A program made the translations under genes and the position numbers. Shown here in pieces: positions 43,225 to 51,210 of a DNA stretch of 64,000 bases. Under the pieces are notes generated by a model. That model did no database searches, had not been told where the DNA came from, and saw only the letters and a program-made list of their open reading frames with translations. This DNA is from UMGS1889 sp964540575 (GTDB lineage Bacteria; Bacillota; Clostridia; Oscillospirales; Ruminococcaceae): the NCBI GenBank assembly GCA_964540575.1, contig CAZINI010000001.1:124001-188000 (forward strand), read 5' to 3'. Within the stretch, counting starts at the first letter, position 1; each line of letters starts with the position of its first letter.

Positions 43225-44628
43225 ATGGTATTTTCAAGTCTGGTATTTCTGTTTTATTTTCTTCCCATTGTAATGATATTATATTTTTTCTCGCCGACTA
43301 AGGTGCGAAATGTTATCATTCTTATTTCGGGAATAATATTTTATGCATGGGGAGAGCCGTTCTATATTCTGATAATGCTTCTGTCCACCGCAATTGACTA
43401 TACGGCGGGACGGATGATCGATAAATTCGATGATAATGAAAAGCTCCGCAGGCTGTTTCTGATAATTTCCGTTTGTATGAACGTGGGACTTCTCAGCGTT
43501 TTCAAATACGGCAGCTTTATCATCACCAATATCAACGAGCTGCTGGGGACGAATATTTTTGACCCGAAACTTCCGCTGCCTATCGGTATCTCGTTCTATA
43601 CATTTCAGTCAATGTCCTATACAATTGACCTTTATATGCGGAAGATCAAGGTGCAGAAGAATTTCTTCAGCTTTGCGGCGTATGTTACTCTGTTCCCGCA
43701 GATAGTTGCAGGTCCTATCGTCCGCTATGAGGACGTTGCCAAGGAAATAGACGACAGAACTGTCAATATCGGCAAGGTAAGTCAGGGAATAGGCACTTTC
43801 CTTAAAGGTCTGGGGAAAAAGGTCATTCTCGCAAACAATATCGGGCTTGTCTGGTCGGAGGTCAAGGCTATGGATTATTCACAGCTGCCCGCCCTTACCG
43901 CATGGATAGGCATTCTTGCATTCACATTTCAGATATATTTCGACTTTTCGGGATATTCCGATATGGCGGTGGGACTTGGAAAGATGCTGGGCTTTAATTT
44001 CCCGAAAAACTTCGATCACCCGTATATTTCCAAAAGCGTTTCGGAATTCTGGAGAAGATGGCACATTACCCTCGGCTCGTGGTTTCGCTCATACGTTTAT
44101 ATACCCCTTGGCGGAAACCGCTGCGGTACGCTGAAAACATTGCGAAATCTCCTTATAACATGGGCTTTGACGGGCTTGTGGCACGGTGCTGACTGGAACT
44201 TTATCGTCTGGGGACTGTATTTCGGAATTCTGATAATTATTGAGCGTGTAGGGTTCGGAAAGGTACTCGAAAAGCTGCCTTCAGCTGTAAGCATGCTTTA
44301 TACGTTCCTGATAGTTGTGATAGGCTGGGTATTCTTCGATGTTGAGGGATTTATGCCCGCTGTCCGCTATCTGGGGGCAATGTTCGGGGCAAGCGGTGTT
44401 GCTTTCGACAGCTATTCGCTGTATCTGCTGATTTCCAATGCGGCTATATTTGCGATATGCATTTTCGGCTCTACGGATTTCTTCGATTATTACAGGGACA
44501 AACTCAGGACGAAAAAGCCCACAGCCGCAAAGGCATTGACGCCTGTTTTACAGCTTGCTGTTCTTATACTCTGCACGGCGTATCTGACCGATGCAAGCTA
44601 CAATCCGTTCCTTTACTTTAAATTCTAG
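43225..44628 (+). CDS. MBOAT-family O-acyltransferase
   Basis: 467 residues, about ten membrane helices, of the AlgI/DltB branch that acylates surface polysaccharides. Signatures: YTFQSMSYTIDLYMRKI, PIVRYEDVAKEI, SEFWRRWHITLGSWFRSYVY and LTGLWHGADWNFIVWGLYFG, containing the conserved catalytic histidine. The following gene encodes a DHHW protein, the extracytoplasmic acetyl carrier partner typical of this system. AAGGAG stands before the ATG. Confidence 0.93.
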   Translation: MVFSSLVFLFYFLPIVMILYFFSPTKVRNVIILISGIIFYAWGEPFYILIMLLSTAIDYTAGRMIDKFDDNEKLRRLFLIISVCMNVGLLSVFKYGSFIITNINELLGTNIFDPKLPLPIGISFYTFQSMSYTIDLYMRKIKVQKNFFSFAAYVTLFPQIVAGPIVRYEDVAKEIDDRTVNIGKVSQGIGTFLKGLGKKVILANNIGLVWSEVKAMDYSQLPALTAWIGILAFTFQIYFDFSGYSDMAVGLGKMLGFNFPKNFDHPYISKSVSEFWRRWHITLGSWFRSYVYIPLGGNRCGTLKTLRNLLITWALTGLWHGADWNFIVWGLYFGILIIIERVGFGKVLEKLPSAVSMLYTFLIVVIGWVFFDVEGFMPAVRYLGAMFGASGVAFDSYSLYLLISNAAIFAICIFGSTDFFDYYRDKLRTKKPTAAKALTPVLQLAVLILCTAYLTDASYNPFLYFKF

Positions 44629-44638
44629 GAGGCAGCTT

Positions 44639-45796
44639 ATGAATAATAATGAGAAAAAGCGTCCTCTTGACGTATATTCAATAGTTTCGGCGGGACTGTT
44701 TTTCGGATTTATCGTAGTTTTTGCGATACTCACGGCGGTTCTTCCGAAGGAGAAAAAATCCGAGCTGGAAAACAGAAATCTTGCGTCATTTCCCAAGGCA
44801 AATATTGACGACATTAAAAGCACGGAGTTTATGACGGACATTGAAACCTATATCTCCGACCATTTTGCCGCAAGAGTGCCGTTTTTAAAGCTTAAAGGTG
44901 CTTCCGAAAGATTTCTCGGCAGAAGTGAACGCAACAATGTTTTCATTACCGAGGATATGCTGTTGGAAAAGGTTCCCGAGCCCGATTACACGGCTATTGA
45001 CAAGTCCATTGCTGCTATAAACGCATTTGACGAGGGGATAGATGCACAGGTGTTCATTATGCTTGTCCCCACGGCTGCAGCGGTTTATCCCGACAAGCTG
45101 CCGAGCTTTGCACCGTCTGTGGACCAGAAGCAGTTTATCGACTATGTTTACGGAAATCTCAGCGGCGGAGTCATTCCCATAGATGCATTTTCCGCTATGC
45201 AGAACAGCTCATCGGAATATATCTACTACCGCACCGACCATCACTGGACCAGCCTCGGAGCATACTGTGCCTACAATGCGGCAGGGAAGAAGATGGGCTA
45301 TTCTCCGCTGCCGAGGGACAGCTTCGACATTCAGCATGCAAGCAGCGAATTCCTCGGAACGCTGTATTCCAAGACCTTATACGACGGCTGTGAACCTGAT
45401 GTTATCGACTACTGGTTCGGTCAAAACGGCGAAAATATCATCTCCATGGAAGTAAACACAGGTATGGAGGTCAAGACCTACAACAGCCTTTATATGCGTG
45501 AATATCTGTCGGTCAAGGACAAATATTCCTCATTTACGGGAACAAATCAGCCGCTTATCAAGATAAAAACAGGCTGTACCGACGGCCCTCGGCTGCTGGT
45601 CATCAAGGACTCCTATGCTCACTCGTTTGTGCCGTTTTTGGCAAATAATTACTCGGAGATAACGATGATAGATATGAGATACATTCAGACCTCGTATAAG
45701 AACATTGTTGACCCGGAAGAGTTCGATCAGGCACTTATTCTGTATAATGTTTCGGGATTTATCACAGACGGAAATATTCCTAAGCTGAAATATTAA
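44639..45796 (+). CDS. DHHW-motif membrane-anchored protein (AlgX/AlgJ-like)
   Basis: 385 residues with one N-terminal membrane anchor (SIVSAGLFFGFIVVFAILTAVL). The rest is extracytoplasmic. YRTDHHWTSLGAYCAYN carries the Asp-His-His-Trp motif of SGNH-like hydrolases that accept acetyl from MBOAT proteins, and VIKDSYAHSFVPFL supplies the distal catalytic block. It is probably the transfer partner of the preceding MBOAT for O-acylation of a surface polymer. GGAGG places ATG 44639; an upstream in-frame start lies inside the MBOAT gene. Confidence 0.88.
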   Translation: MNNNEKKRPLDVYSIVSAGLFFGFIVVFAILTAVLPKEKKSELENRNLASFPKANIDDIKSTEFMTDIETYISDHFAARVPFLKLKGASERFLGRSERNNVFITEDMLLEKVPEPDYTAIDKSIAAINAFDEGIDAQVFIMLVPTAAAVYPDKLPSFAPSVDQKQFIDYVYGNLSGGVIPIDAFSAMQNSSSEYIYYRTDHHWTSLGAYCAYNAAGKKMGYSPLPRDSFDIQHASSEFLGTLYSKTLYDGCEPDVIDYWFGQNGENIISMEVNTGMEVKTYNSLYMREYLSVKDKYSSFTGTNQPLIKIKTGCTDGPRLLVIKDSYAHSFVPFLANNYSEITMIDMRYIQTSYKNIVDPEEFDQALILYNVSGFITDGNIPKLKY

Positions 45797-45999
45797 CGGG
45801 AGTATATTCTTCATCAAAACCGCTCCAATATTCTTCGGAATGCTGTTTCTGAGGAAAAATCGGGGCGGTTATTTGTTTCGGAATAATGTTGTCGGAAAAT
45901 GTCGCTGTGTCGCAGCCGGAAGCACCGGCATAAAATGTATTATGCGGACGGCGGCGACGGGGAAAAGCAGAAAGTGGCAGCTCCCGATGATTTTCGGAT

Positions 46000-46030
46000 A
46001 ACGCCCTCAGAATAGCTTCTGCGGCGTTTT
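46000..46030 (+). terminator. Terminator-like hairpin upstream of rpe
   Basis: AACGCC-CAGAA/TTCTG-GGCGTT with TAGC loop, then TTTT. Confidence 0.5.
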
Positions 46031-46052
46031 CGCTGTTCGATTTACTATATAT

Positions 46053-46107
46053 TGCCGCAGTTTCGGTAAATTGTTCTTTTCAGAGTGCCGAACTGCGGCA
46101 TTTTTTT
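46053..46107 (+). terminator. Terminator upstream of rpe
   Basis: TGCCGCAGTT-CGG pairs with CCGAACTGCGGCA, then seven T. It insulates rpe from upstream transcription. Confidence 0.75.
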
Positions 46108-46136
46108 GCATTATGTCAAAAATTTCGCTTGGTTTA

Positions 46137-46165
46137 TTGACGTTTTCGATAAAATGTATTATAAT
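46137..46165 (+). promoter_or_regulatory. Promoter of rpe
   Basis: TTGACG at 46137-46142 and TATAAT at 46160-46165, spacer 17. Confidence 0.8.
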
Positions 46166-46201
46166 AATAAATGTATTTATGATGAAAAAGAGGCGTTTGC
46201 T

Positions 46202-46852
46202 ATGAATAAAACTATCGTGTCCGCTTCAATACTCAGTGCAGACCTTACAGCACTTGGGGCTGATTTGAAAAAATGTGCCGAAAATGACGTTGACTGGATA
46301 CATTTCGATGTTATGGACGGCGTTTTTGTGGATAATATCAGTTACGGAATTCCCGTCCTGGAAGCGGTGAACAGGGTCACCGATATGTTTTTGGACGTGC
46401 ATCTTATGATAACCGACCCGTATAAATATATCGATGCCTTTGCAAAAGCGGGAGCGGATATGATAACATTTCATCTTGAAAGCAGCTCCGACCCCGATAA
46501 GACCATTGAACTTATCCGCAGAAGGGGATTGAAGGCGGGCATTGCCGTTCGTCCCAACACTCCCGTGGAAGAACTGCTGCCGTTTTTCGGCAGGGTGGAT
46601 ATGTTCCTTGTTATGACGGTGGAGCCGGGCTTCGGAGGTCAGGGCTTTATCCCCGAAACGCTGGACAAGGTGGCAAGGCTCAGAAAGCTTCTCAGTGAAA
46701 AGGGTCTTGACACCATCATTCAGACAGACGGCGGAATCAATGGGAAAACCGCTCCTCTCGTAAGAGAAGCGGGCTGTGACTGCCTGGTTTCCGGCTCGTA
46801 TCTCTTTAAGGCGGATAATATGGGCGAAGCTGTCAGAATTATCAGAGGGTAA
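46202..46852 (+). CDS. rpe: Ribulose-phosphate 3-epimerase
   Basis: 216 residues, TIM barrel of the pentose phosphate pathway. Signatures are SASILSADLTALGADLK, HFDVMDGVFVDNIS, LDVHLMI, TVEPGFGGQGF and the phosphate-binding DGGING. ATG 46202 is preceded by GAGGCG and a good promoter; in-frame sequence upstream to 46085 lies in the terminator and is rejected. It overlaps the end of the convergent MecA-like gene by 11 bases. Confidence 0.96.
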   Translation: MNKTIVSASILSADLTALGADLKKCAENDVDWIHFDVMDGVFVDNISYGIPVLEAVNRVTDMFLDVHLMITDPYKYIDAFAKAGADMITFHLESSSDPDKTIELIRRRGLKAGIAVRPNTPVEELLPFFGRVDMFLVMTVEPGFGGQGFIPETLDKVARLRKLLSEKGLDTIIQTDGGINGKTAPLVREAGCDCLVSGSYLFKADNMGEAVRIIRG

Positions 46853-47393
46853 GCTCCGACAGTCTTTTTACGGCATCTCCCGAGGCAATAAGCTCGAAAT
46901 GCTCTGAGGTTTGGGCGGACAGTGCTTCCGATTTTCCGAGATAGCTTCCGAATTCTCCGAAAAGCATTCGTGCGGCAGACAGCTTTGATAACGGCAGCCT
47001 TGCGGTCAGTCTTATCTTATCTCGGCTGCAATAAAGGCTGGAGTCCGTATCCCCGAAAATTTTTCTGAAAATGTCGGACATTTTTATAAGGTCGGATATG
47101 CTTTCGGTTTCGTATACGGGGCTGATGAGCTCGCTTGCAGCCAATGATATGAAGCTTTCCTCAAGGTCGGGTGCGGAGAGATACATTATGCAGCCTCCGT
47201 CGGGAGCGTCGAATGCCTCGGCACACAGTCTTTCATCGGAAAGATCTATTCCCGTTTCGGACAAAATGCCCGATATAACAAATTCAAGAAAGATCGGCGA
47301 GTCCACCTCGTCGTTATCAATACCCAAAAATTCAAAATCCTGCGGCGGAACTGTGATCTTCAAGGTGACGGAGCTTAGAATTTCGGTTTTCAT
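46842..47393 (-). CDS. MecA-like adaptor protein (probable)
   Basis: 183 residues. The N-terminus MKTEILSSVTLKITVPPQDF and the GGCIMYL strand follow the MecA/YpbH adaptor pattern. The C-terminal stretch LSAARMLFGEFGSYLGKSEA resembles the MecA C-terminal domain that binds ClpC. MecA delivers proteins such as competence regulators to the ClpCP protease; a comEC gene lies in the window. AAAGGAG stands about 25 bases before the ATG with a short palindrome TTCCC/GGGAA between, so initiation may depend on a hairpin. An in-frame TAG lies upstream, so no earlier start is possible. Family assignment is moderate. Confidence 0.5.
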   Translation of the reverse strand: MKTEILSSVTLKITVPPQDFEFLGIDNDEVDSPIFLEFVISGILSETGIDLSDERLCAEAFDAPDGGCIMYLSAPDLEESFISLAASELISPVYETESISDLIKMSDIFRKIFGDTDSSLYCSRDKIRLTARLPLSKLSAARMLFGEFGSYLGKSEALSAQTSEHFELIASGDAVKRLSELTL

Positions 47394-47459
47394 CGCTGCG
47401 AACTATTCCCGGGGGAATATCTCCTTTCTTCATACTGATTTACGAAAGGTTTTGCGGAA

Positions 47460-48524
47460 ATGTCAGACACTGTTAATATCAGAACGGAACGTGAAATTCG
47501 TCCCGACTATATATTTGTTTTAATTATTCTTGCAGGAATGAGCGTTTATTACTACGGTGCAAGAGCCGCTGTGGTGATAGGCGTTTCTGTGCTGTTTTGC
47601 TGTCTGACCGATTTTGTCTGCTGCAAGCTGAGAAGGCGTTCTTCCAGGGCAAGCCTTGCCGATCTGGGGGCTGTCACCACAGGGCTGACGCTTGCACTTA
47701 TGATGCCCGCTTCTGTCAGGTACACGGTGCTGGCAGGTGCGGCGGTTTTGTCGGTGGTCATCGGGAGATATATCTTCACATTTAAGGATGGCAGGATATT
47801 CAACTGTGCTGCCATTGGTTTTCTGATGATGGCTCTGTCATTTCCAGATACGGTGCTTGCTTATCCAAAACCTTTTGATTTTCCCGAGCTTGCCAATGTA
47901 GTTTCCGTAAATCTCGGTCAGTCATTGTCAAAAACGCTTACCCTGACCGATGATCCGTCCCTGACGCCCCTTGATCTGCTGACGGGACAGTATTACGGTT
48001 CTATGGGCTCCTGTCATATGCTGATACTTCTTGTCTGTGCTGTGATACTGATATGCATGAGGACCGTTTCGGGGCTGACATTATTCAGTGCCTCGGCAGT
48101 TGTGCTGACATTTACATACTTCTATCACCCCTATGGCAGGACGCCTATAAGCGGAGTTCTGCTGACCTATTGCAGCGGTATGCTCCTTTTTGGGCTGATA
48201 TTTCTTATATGCGACAAGTCGGTCGTGCCAAGATCAAGAATTGCAAGAGTGATCTACGGTATGCTGGCAGGACTGTTTATCGTTGCTTTCAGATTTTACG
48301 GAAAAGCAGAAAATGCGGTGGTTTATGCCGCTCTTGCCGCTTCTCCTCTCAGCGGAGAGATAGACCGTATGGTGGAAGGAGCAAGGGAACTGTTTGGCAG
48401 GATATTCAGACCTAAAAAGCCCGAACCACGGCATATCTCAGCCGAAGATGCCGAAAAGCTGCTTGCGGATATGCCTGTAATGCAGTTTAACATTGACGGA
48501 GGCGATGAAAATGAGCAGCAGTGA
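47460..48524 (+). CDS. RnfD/NqrB-type membrane subunit
   Basis: 354 residues with about ten membrane helices. Consistent with the RnfD/NqrB family are MSVYYYGARAAVVIGVSV, LTLALMMPASVRYTVLAGA, GRIFNCAAIGFLMMAL and the segment DDPSLTPLDLLTG, aligning with the D-x-SGATPL flavinylation region. The SGAT is not preserved, but a Thr precedes PL. It starts an operon with RnfE- and RnfA-like genes and overlaps the next gene by 14 bases. It could be part of an electron-transfer complex using flavin. Confidence 0.68.
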   Translation: MSDTVNIRTEREIRPDYIFVLIILAGMSVYYYGARAAVVIGVSVLFCCLTDFVCCKLRRRSSRASLADLGAVTTGLTLALMMPASVRYTVLAGAAVLSVVIGRYIFTFKDGRIFNCAAIGFLMMALSFPDTVLAYPKPFDFPELANVVSVNLGQSLSKTLTLTDDPSLTPLDLLTGQYYGSMGSCHMLILLVCAVILICMRTVSGLTLFSASAVVLTFTYFYHPYGRTPISGVLLTYCSGMLLFGLIFLICDKSVVPRSRIARVIYGMLAGLFIVAFRFYGKAENAVVYAALAASPLSGEIDRMVEGARELFGRIFRPKKPEPRHISAEDAEKLLADMPVMQFNIDGGDENEQQ

Positions 48525-49122
48525 AAACAAGGACAGCACCCGATACGAGGGGCTTACCACCAAAAACGCACTGTTTATCAGCGGACTGGTCATTGCTCCC
48601 GCTGTGACCTATGCAACGGGGCTGCGTCAGGGGCTAATGCTGGCGGCAATGTTTACGGCAGTGACCTTCCTTTCGCTTTCCATTGCTTCTTTTGTCCCGA
48701 GAAATATAGTTTATGCAGTCCGCATAATATTATATACTTTTATTGCTGCTTTGGTGTATGTACCCGTTTATATCATCGCAAATCAGCTATTTCCGTCCGA
48801 ACTTACGGAGATGGGTGTGTTTGCTCCGCTGCTTATCACCAATTCGTTTATCATCTCCAAGTCGGAGGTAAAATTTTTCAGAGAAAAACGCAGCAAAATG
48901 TTTTCGGATATTATCTTTTATATCCTCGGATATGATGCGGCGGTCATTCTGTATTCGGCGGTTAGGGAACTGCTTTCGGGCGGCTCGCTGATGGGTTCTA
49001 TTTACGGAATACCGACAGTGATGCCCGTGTTTTCCACAACAGCGGGCGGACTTATTTTGCTGGGCTTCTGTGCCGCACTGTTCCGTGCCGTTCTTTATGC
49101 TTTTGGGAGAAAAAGAGAATGA
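48511..49122 (+). CDS. RnfE/NqrD-type membrane subunit
   Basis: About 203 residues and six helices. The family pattern is seen in GLTTKNALFISGLVIAPAVT, LSIASFVPRNIVYAVRI and GVFAPLLITNSFIISKSE, where RnfE/NqrD proteins have a P-x-I-x-x-N core. GGAGGCG precedes ATG 48511. It overlaps the following RnfA-like gene by four bases (ATGA-type), indicating translational coupling. Confidence 0.7.
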   Translation: MSSSENKDSTRYEGLTTKNALFISGLVIAPAVTYATGLRQGLMLAAMFTAVTFLSLSIASFVPRNIVYAVRIILYTFIAALVYVPVYIIANQLFPSELTEMGVFAPLLITNSFIISKSEVKFFREKRSKMFSDIIFYILGYDAAVILYSAVRELLSGGSLMGSIYGIPTVMPVFSTTAGGLILLGFCAALFRAVLYAFGRKRE

Positions 49123-49718
49123 GTGTATTTATGAGATTAACAGAGATAGCTTTTATCTCTATGATTGCCGAAAATGCCGTTTTTACCCGCTCAATAGGTA
49201 TGAGCACCGCACTTATGGTCGCAAAAAAACGCAGCCGTCTGTGGGGCTTCGGAATATGCATAACATATATGACGACCATAACGGGAATAATAGCATACTT
49301 CCTTTTTTCCTATCTGCCAAAAGGGGAGTATGAACCGTTGTATATGCCCATAGTGTTTATTGCCGTACTCAGCTTTATTTATGTTATTACGCTTCTGATG
49401 CTTTGGAAATTTAAGTATGATACTTTTGACGGGCTGAAAAAATATGTCCATATTTCGGCATTTAACTGTGCTGTTTTTGGAATATTGTTTTTAAGCGTTG
49501 ATAAATGCACCTCTCCCGCAGATTTTGCAGTTTTCGGACTGTTTTCGGGACTTGGATTTATGACGGCAGCTTATATGACGGCAATAGTTTATGACAAGCT
49601 CTATTCTGATGAAATGCCGGCGTTTTTCAGGGGATTTCCTGCTCTCCTGATATATAACGGCATTCTGGCAATGGCGTGCTACGGTCTTACGGGACATCAG
49701 CTTCCTTATGGGATTTGA
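49119..49718 (+). CDS. RnfA/NqrE-type membrane subunit
   Basis: 199 residues, about six membrane helices. It has IAENAVFTRSIGMSTALMVA, corresponding to the EN-x-V-x-x-R-x-x-G region of RnfA/NqrE, then repeated hydrophobic segments. In canonical Rnf, subunits A and E are homologous and form the core of the complex, with B, C, D and G. Here only D, E and A are present; no B, C or G follows within the window. Confidence 0.65.
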   Translation: MSVFMRLTEIAFISMIAENAVFTRSIGMSTALMVAKKRSRLWGFGICITYMTTITGIIAYFLFSYLPKGEYEPLYMPIVFIAVLSFIYVITLLMLWKFKYDTFDGLKKYVHISAFNCAVFGILFLSVDKCTSPADFAVFGLFSGLGFMTAAYMTAIVYDKLYSDEMPAFFRGFPALLIYNGILAMACYGLTGHQLPYGI

Positions 49719-49748
49719 TTTTTGCAGGAAATTTGAAAGGAAAGTTAT

Positions 49749-50978
49749 ATGAACAGAAAAGGCGGAATAAAAGTCTATCGTTCAAATAAGCGAAAGCATT
49801 ACAAAAAGCCCAAAACCAAGGGTCAGAAAATAGCATCTTGGATAGCGGTCATTCTTATTATGGCAGTTCTGGTTTTTGTGGGATATAGTATCTGCGACCC
49901 TGTCGTTAATTTCATCAACAGCTGGAAAAACAGGGACAATATCACCATTGATGAGATAATGCCCGTTGAATCACAGACGACGGAACAGGCTGTCACCGAA
50001 GCTTCATCTGTTACCGAATCGGAAGTTACTACGACAGTTACCGAGGCGGCTTCCTCCGAAAGCTATTTTGCTTTGGAGATAAAGGGAGGGGAGATACTCA
50101 CTCCCGCAGAGCTTAGTGCCGCTGCAAGAAAGGCTTCGGAGCTGGGCTGTTCGGCGGCGGTGATCGAGCTTAAGGCGGCTGGCGGTGCGTTTTATTATCA
50201 AACCTATTCGGAAATTGCCGCACTCAGCGAGGATTCCATAAAATCCACGCTTCCTGCTCAGCAGCTTGCGGGAACGCTCAAGGGTATGGGCATCATTCCA
50301 ATCGCAAGAGTAAATCTGCTGAACGACAACAACCGCTACGACTATCCCGACGGAACAAGAATTTGCTCTTACAAATTTGCTTCGGATAACTCCAACTGGC
50401 TGGATAACCGTCCCACCAACGGCGGAAAGCCTTGGCTGTCGCCCTTTGATACGGATACTCAGGAATATCTCAGGTCATTGGCGGACGAGATATATTCGGC
50501 AGGCTTCGAGCTTGTAATCTGTGACGGTGTTATTTTCCCGCCGTTCCACAATTCCGACCTGAACTATATCGGCGATATTGTAAAATCTGCTGACAGATAC
50601 AAGGCTCTCATAAATTCGGTGGATATTGTCAAAAAATCTGCCGATGAAGCGGGGGGCAGGACGGCTCTCAGCGTTTCCGCCAAGGACATTATCAACGGCA
50701 CGGCGGAGGTTTTCAAGCCCGATGAGCTGACGGTCGATACTATCTGTGTGGAATATTATCCTTCGGATTTCAGCGGAACTATTGTGGTGGAAAACAGCGA
50801 GATAGACCTTTCAAAGCTTTCGGAAGCGGAAAAGGCGGTCACGGTCATGAACGCTGTCCGTCTGAAATCGGGAAGTCTTAACATTGTCCCCGTGCTTCAC
50901 GGCTCAGAACCGTCCTCGGAAACAGCTTCGGCTCTGAAAAGTGAAGGCTTTAAGTCGATATTCTTTTCTGAGAGCTGA
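49749..50978 (+). CDS. Membrane-anchored glycoside-hydrolase-like protein
   Basis: 409 residues. A basic N-terminus (MNRKGGIKVYRSNKRKHYKK) leads into one membrane helix (IASWIAVILIMAVLVFVGYS) and a Ser/Thr/Glu linker. The extracytoplasmic domain resembles the putative glycoside hydrolase family DUF4015: NGTRICSYKF-like segments, PWLSPFDTDTQEYLRSLADE and FELVICDGVIFPP. Family identity and activity are inferred. GAAAGGAAAG lies before the ATG. It sits between the Rnf-like set and PBP1A, consistent with a cell-wall role. Confidence 0.65.
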   Translation: MNRKGGIKVYRSNKRKHYKKPKTKGQKIASWIAVILIMAVLVFVGYSICDPVVNFINSWKNRDNITIDEIMPVESQTTEQAVTEASSVTESEVTTTVTEAASSESYFALEIKGGEILTPAELSAAARKASELGCSAAVIELKAAGGAFYYQTYSEIAALSEDSIKSTLPAQQLAGTLKGMGIIPIARVNLLNDNNRYDYPDGTRICSYKFASDNSNWLDNRPTNGGKPWLSPFDTDTQEYLRSLADEIYSAGFELVICDGVIFPPFHNSDLNYIGDIVKSADRYKALINSVDIVKKSADEAGGRTALSVSAKDIINGTAEVFKPDELTVDTICVEYYPSDFSGTIVVENSEIDLSKLSEAEKAVTVMNAVRLKSGSLNIVPVLHGSEPSSETASALKSEGFKSIFFSES

Positions 50979-51128
50979 TACCGAATTGTAATTTGTGCTA
51001 TTTTTCGGCTATTTTGCTTTTGAATGCTGTTATTATGCCGATTAGCGGACGTGAAATTTATTTAATATGCCAAAAATAATTACATTTCGGTTTTAATGCG
51101 GATATTTTCACCCATTTATCAGATTTTG

Positions 51129-51137
51129 TGGTATAAT
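51129..51137 (+). promoter_or_regulatory. Extended -10 promoter of the PBP1A gene
   Basis: TGGTATAAT (TGn extended -10). The -35 region is not consensus. A TCAAGG/CCTTGA hairpin (51158-51189) follows in the leader. The rest of 50979-51128 is AT-rich, with nothing identified. Confidence 0.6.
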
Positions 51138-51210
51138 ATATATCATACTCGCAATCTCAAGGTGCGGCAATTATGCAGGACGCCTTGAATAATTTCAGGA
51201 GGTTTTTCCT

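Larger units (their letters stand above)
45797..46136. other. Intergenic stretch with hairpins and an unassigned minus-strand open frame
   Basis: A weak stem AACCGCTCC/GGGGCGGTT (45818-45870) could end the MBOAT operon. On the minus strand the frame from 46079 to the stop at 45780-45782 has 99 codons without a stop and protein-like composition, but no ATG, GTG or TTG in frame. The tail of that frame overlaps the DHHW gene end. See findings. Confidence 0.35.
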
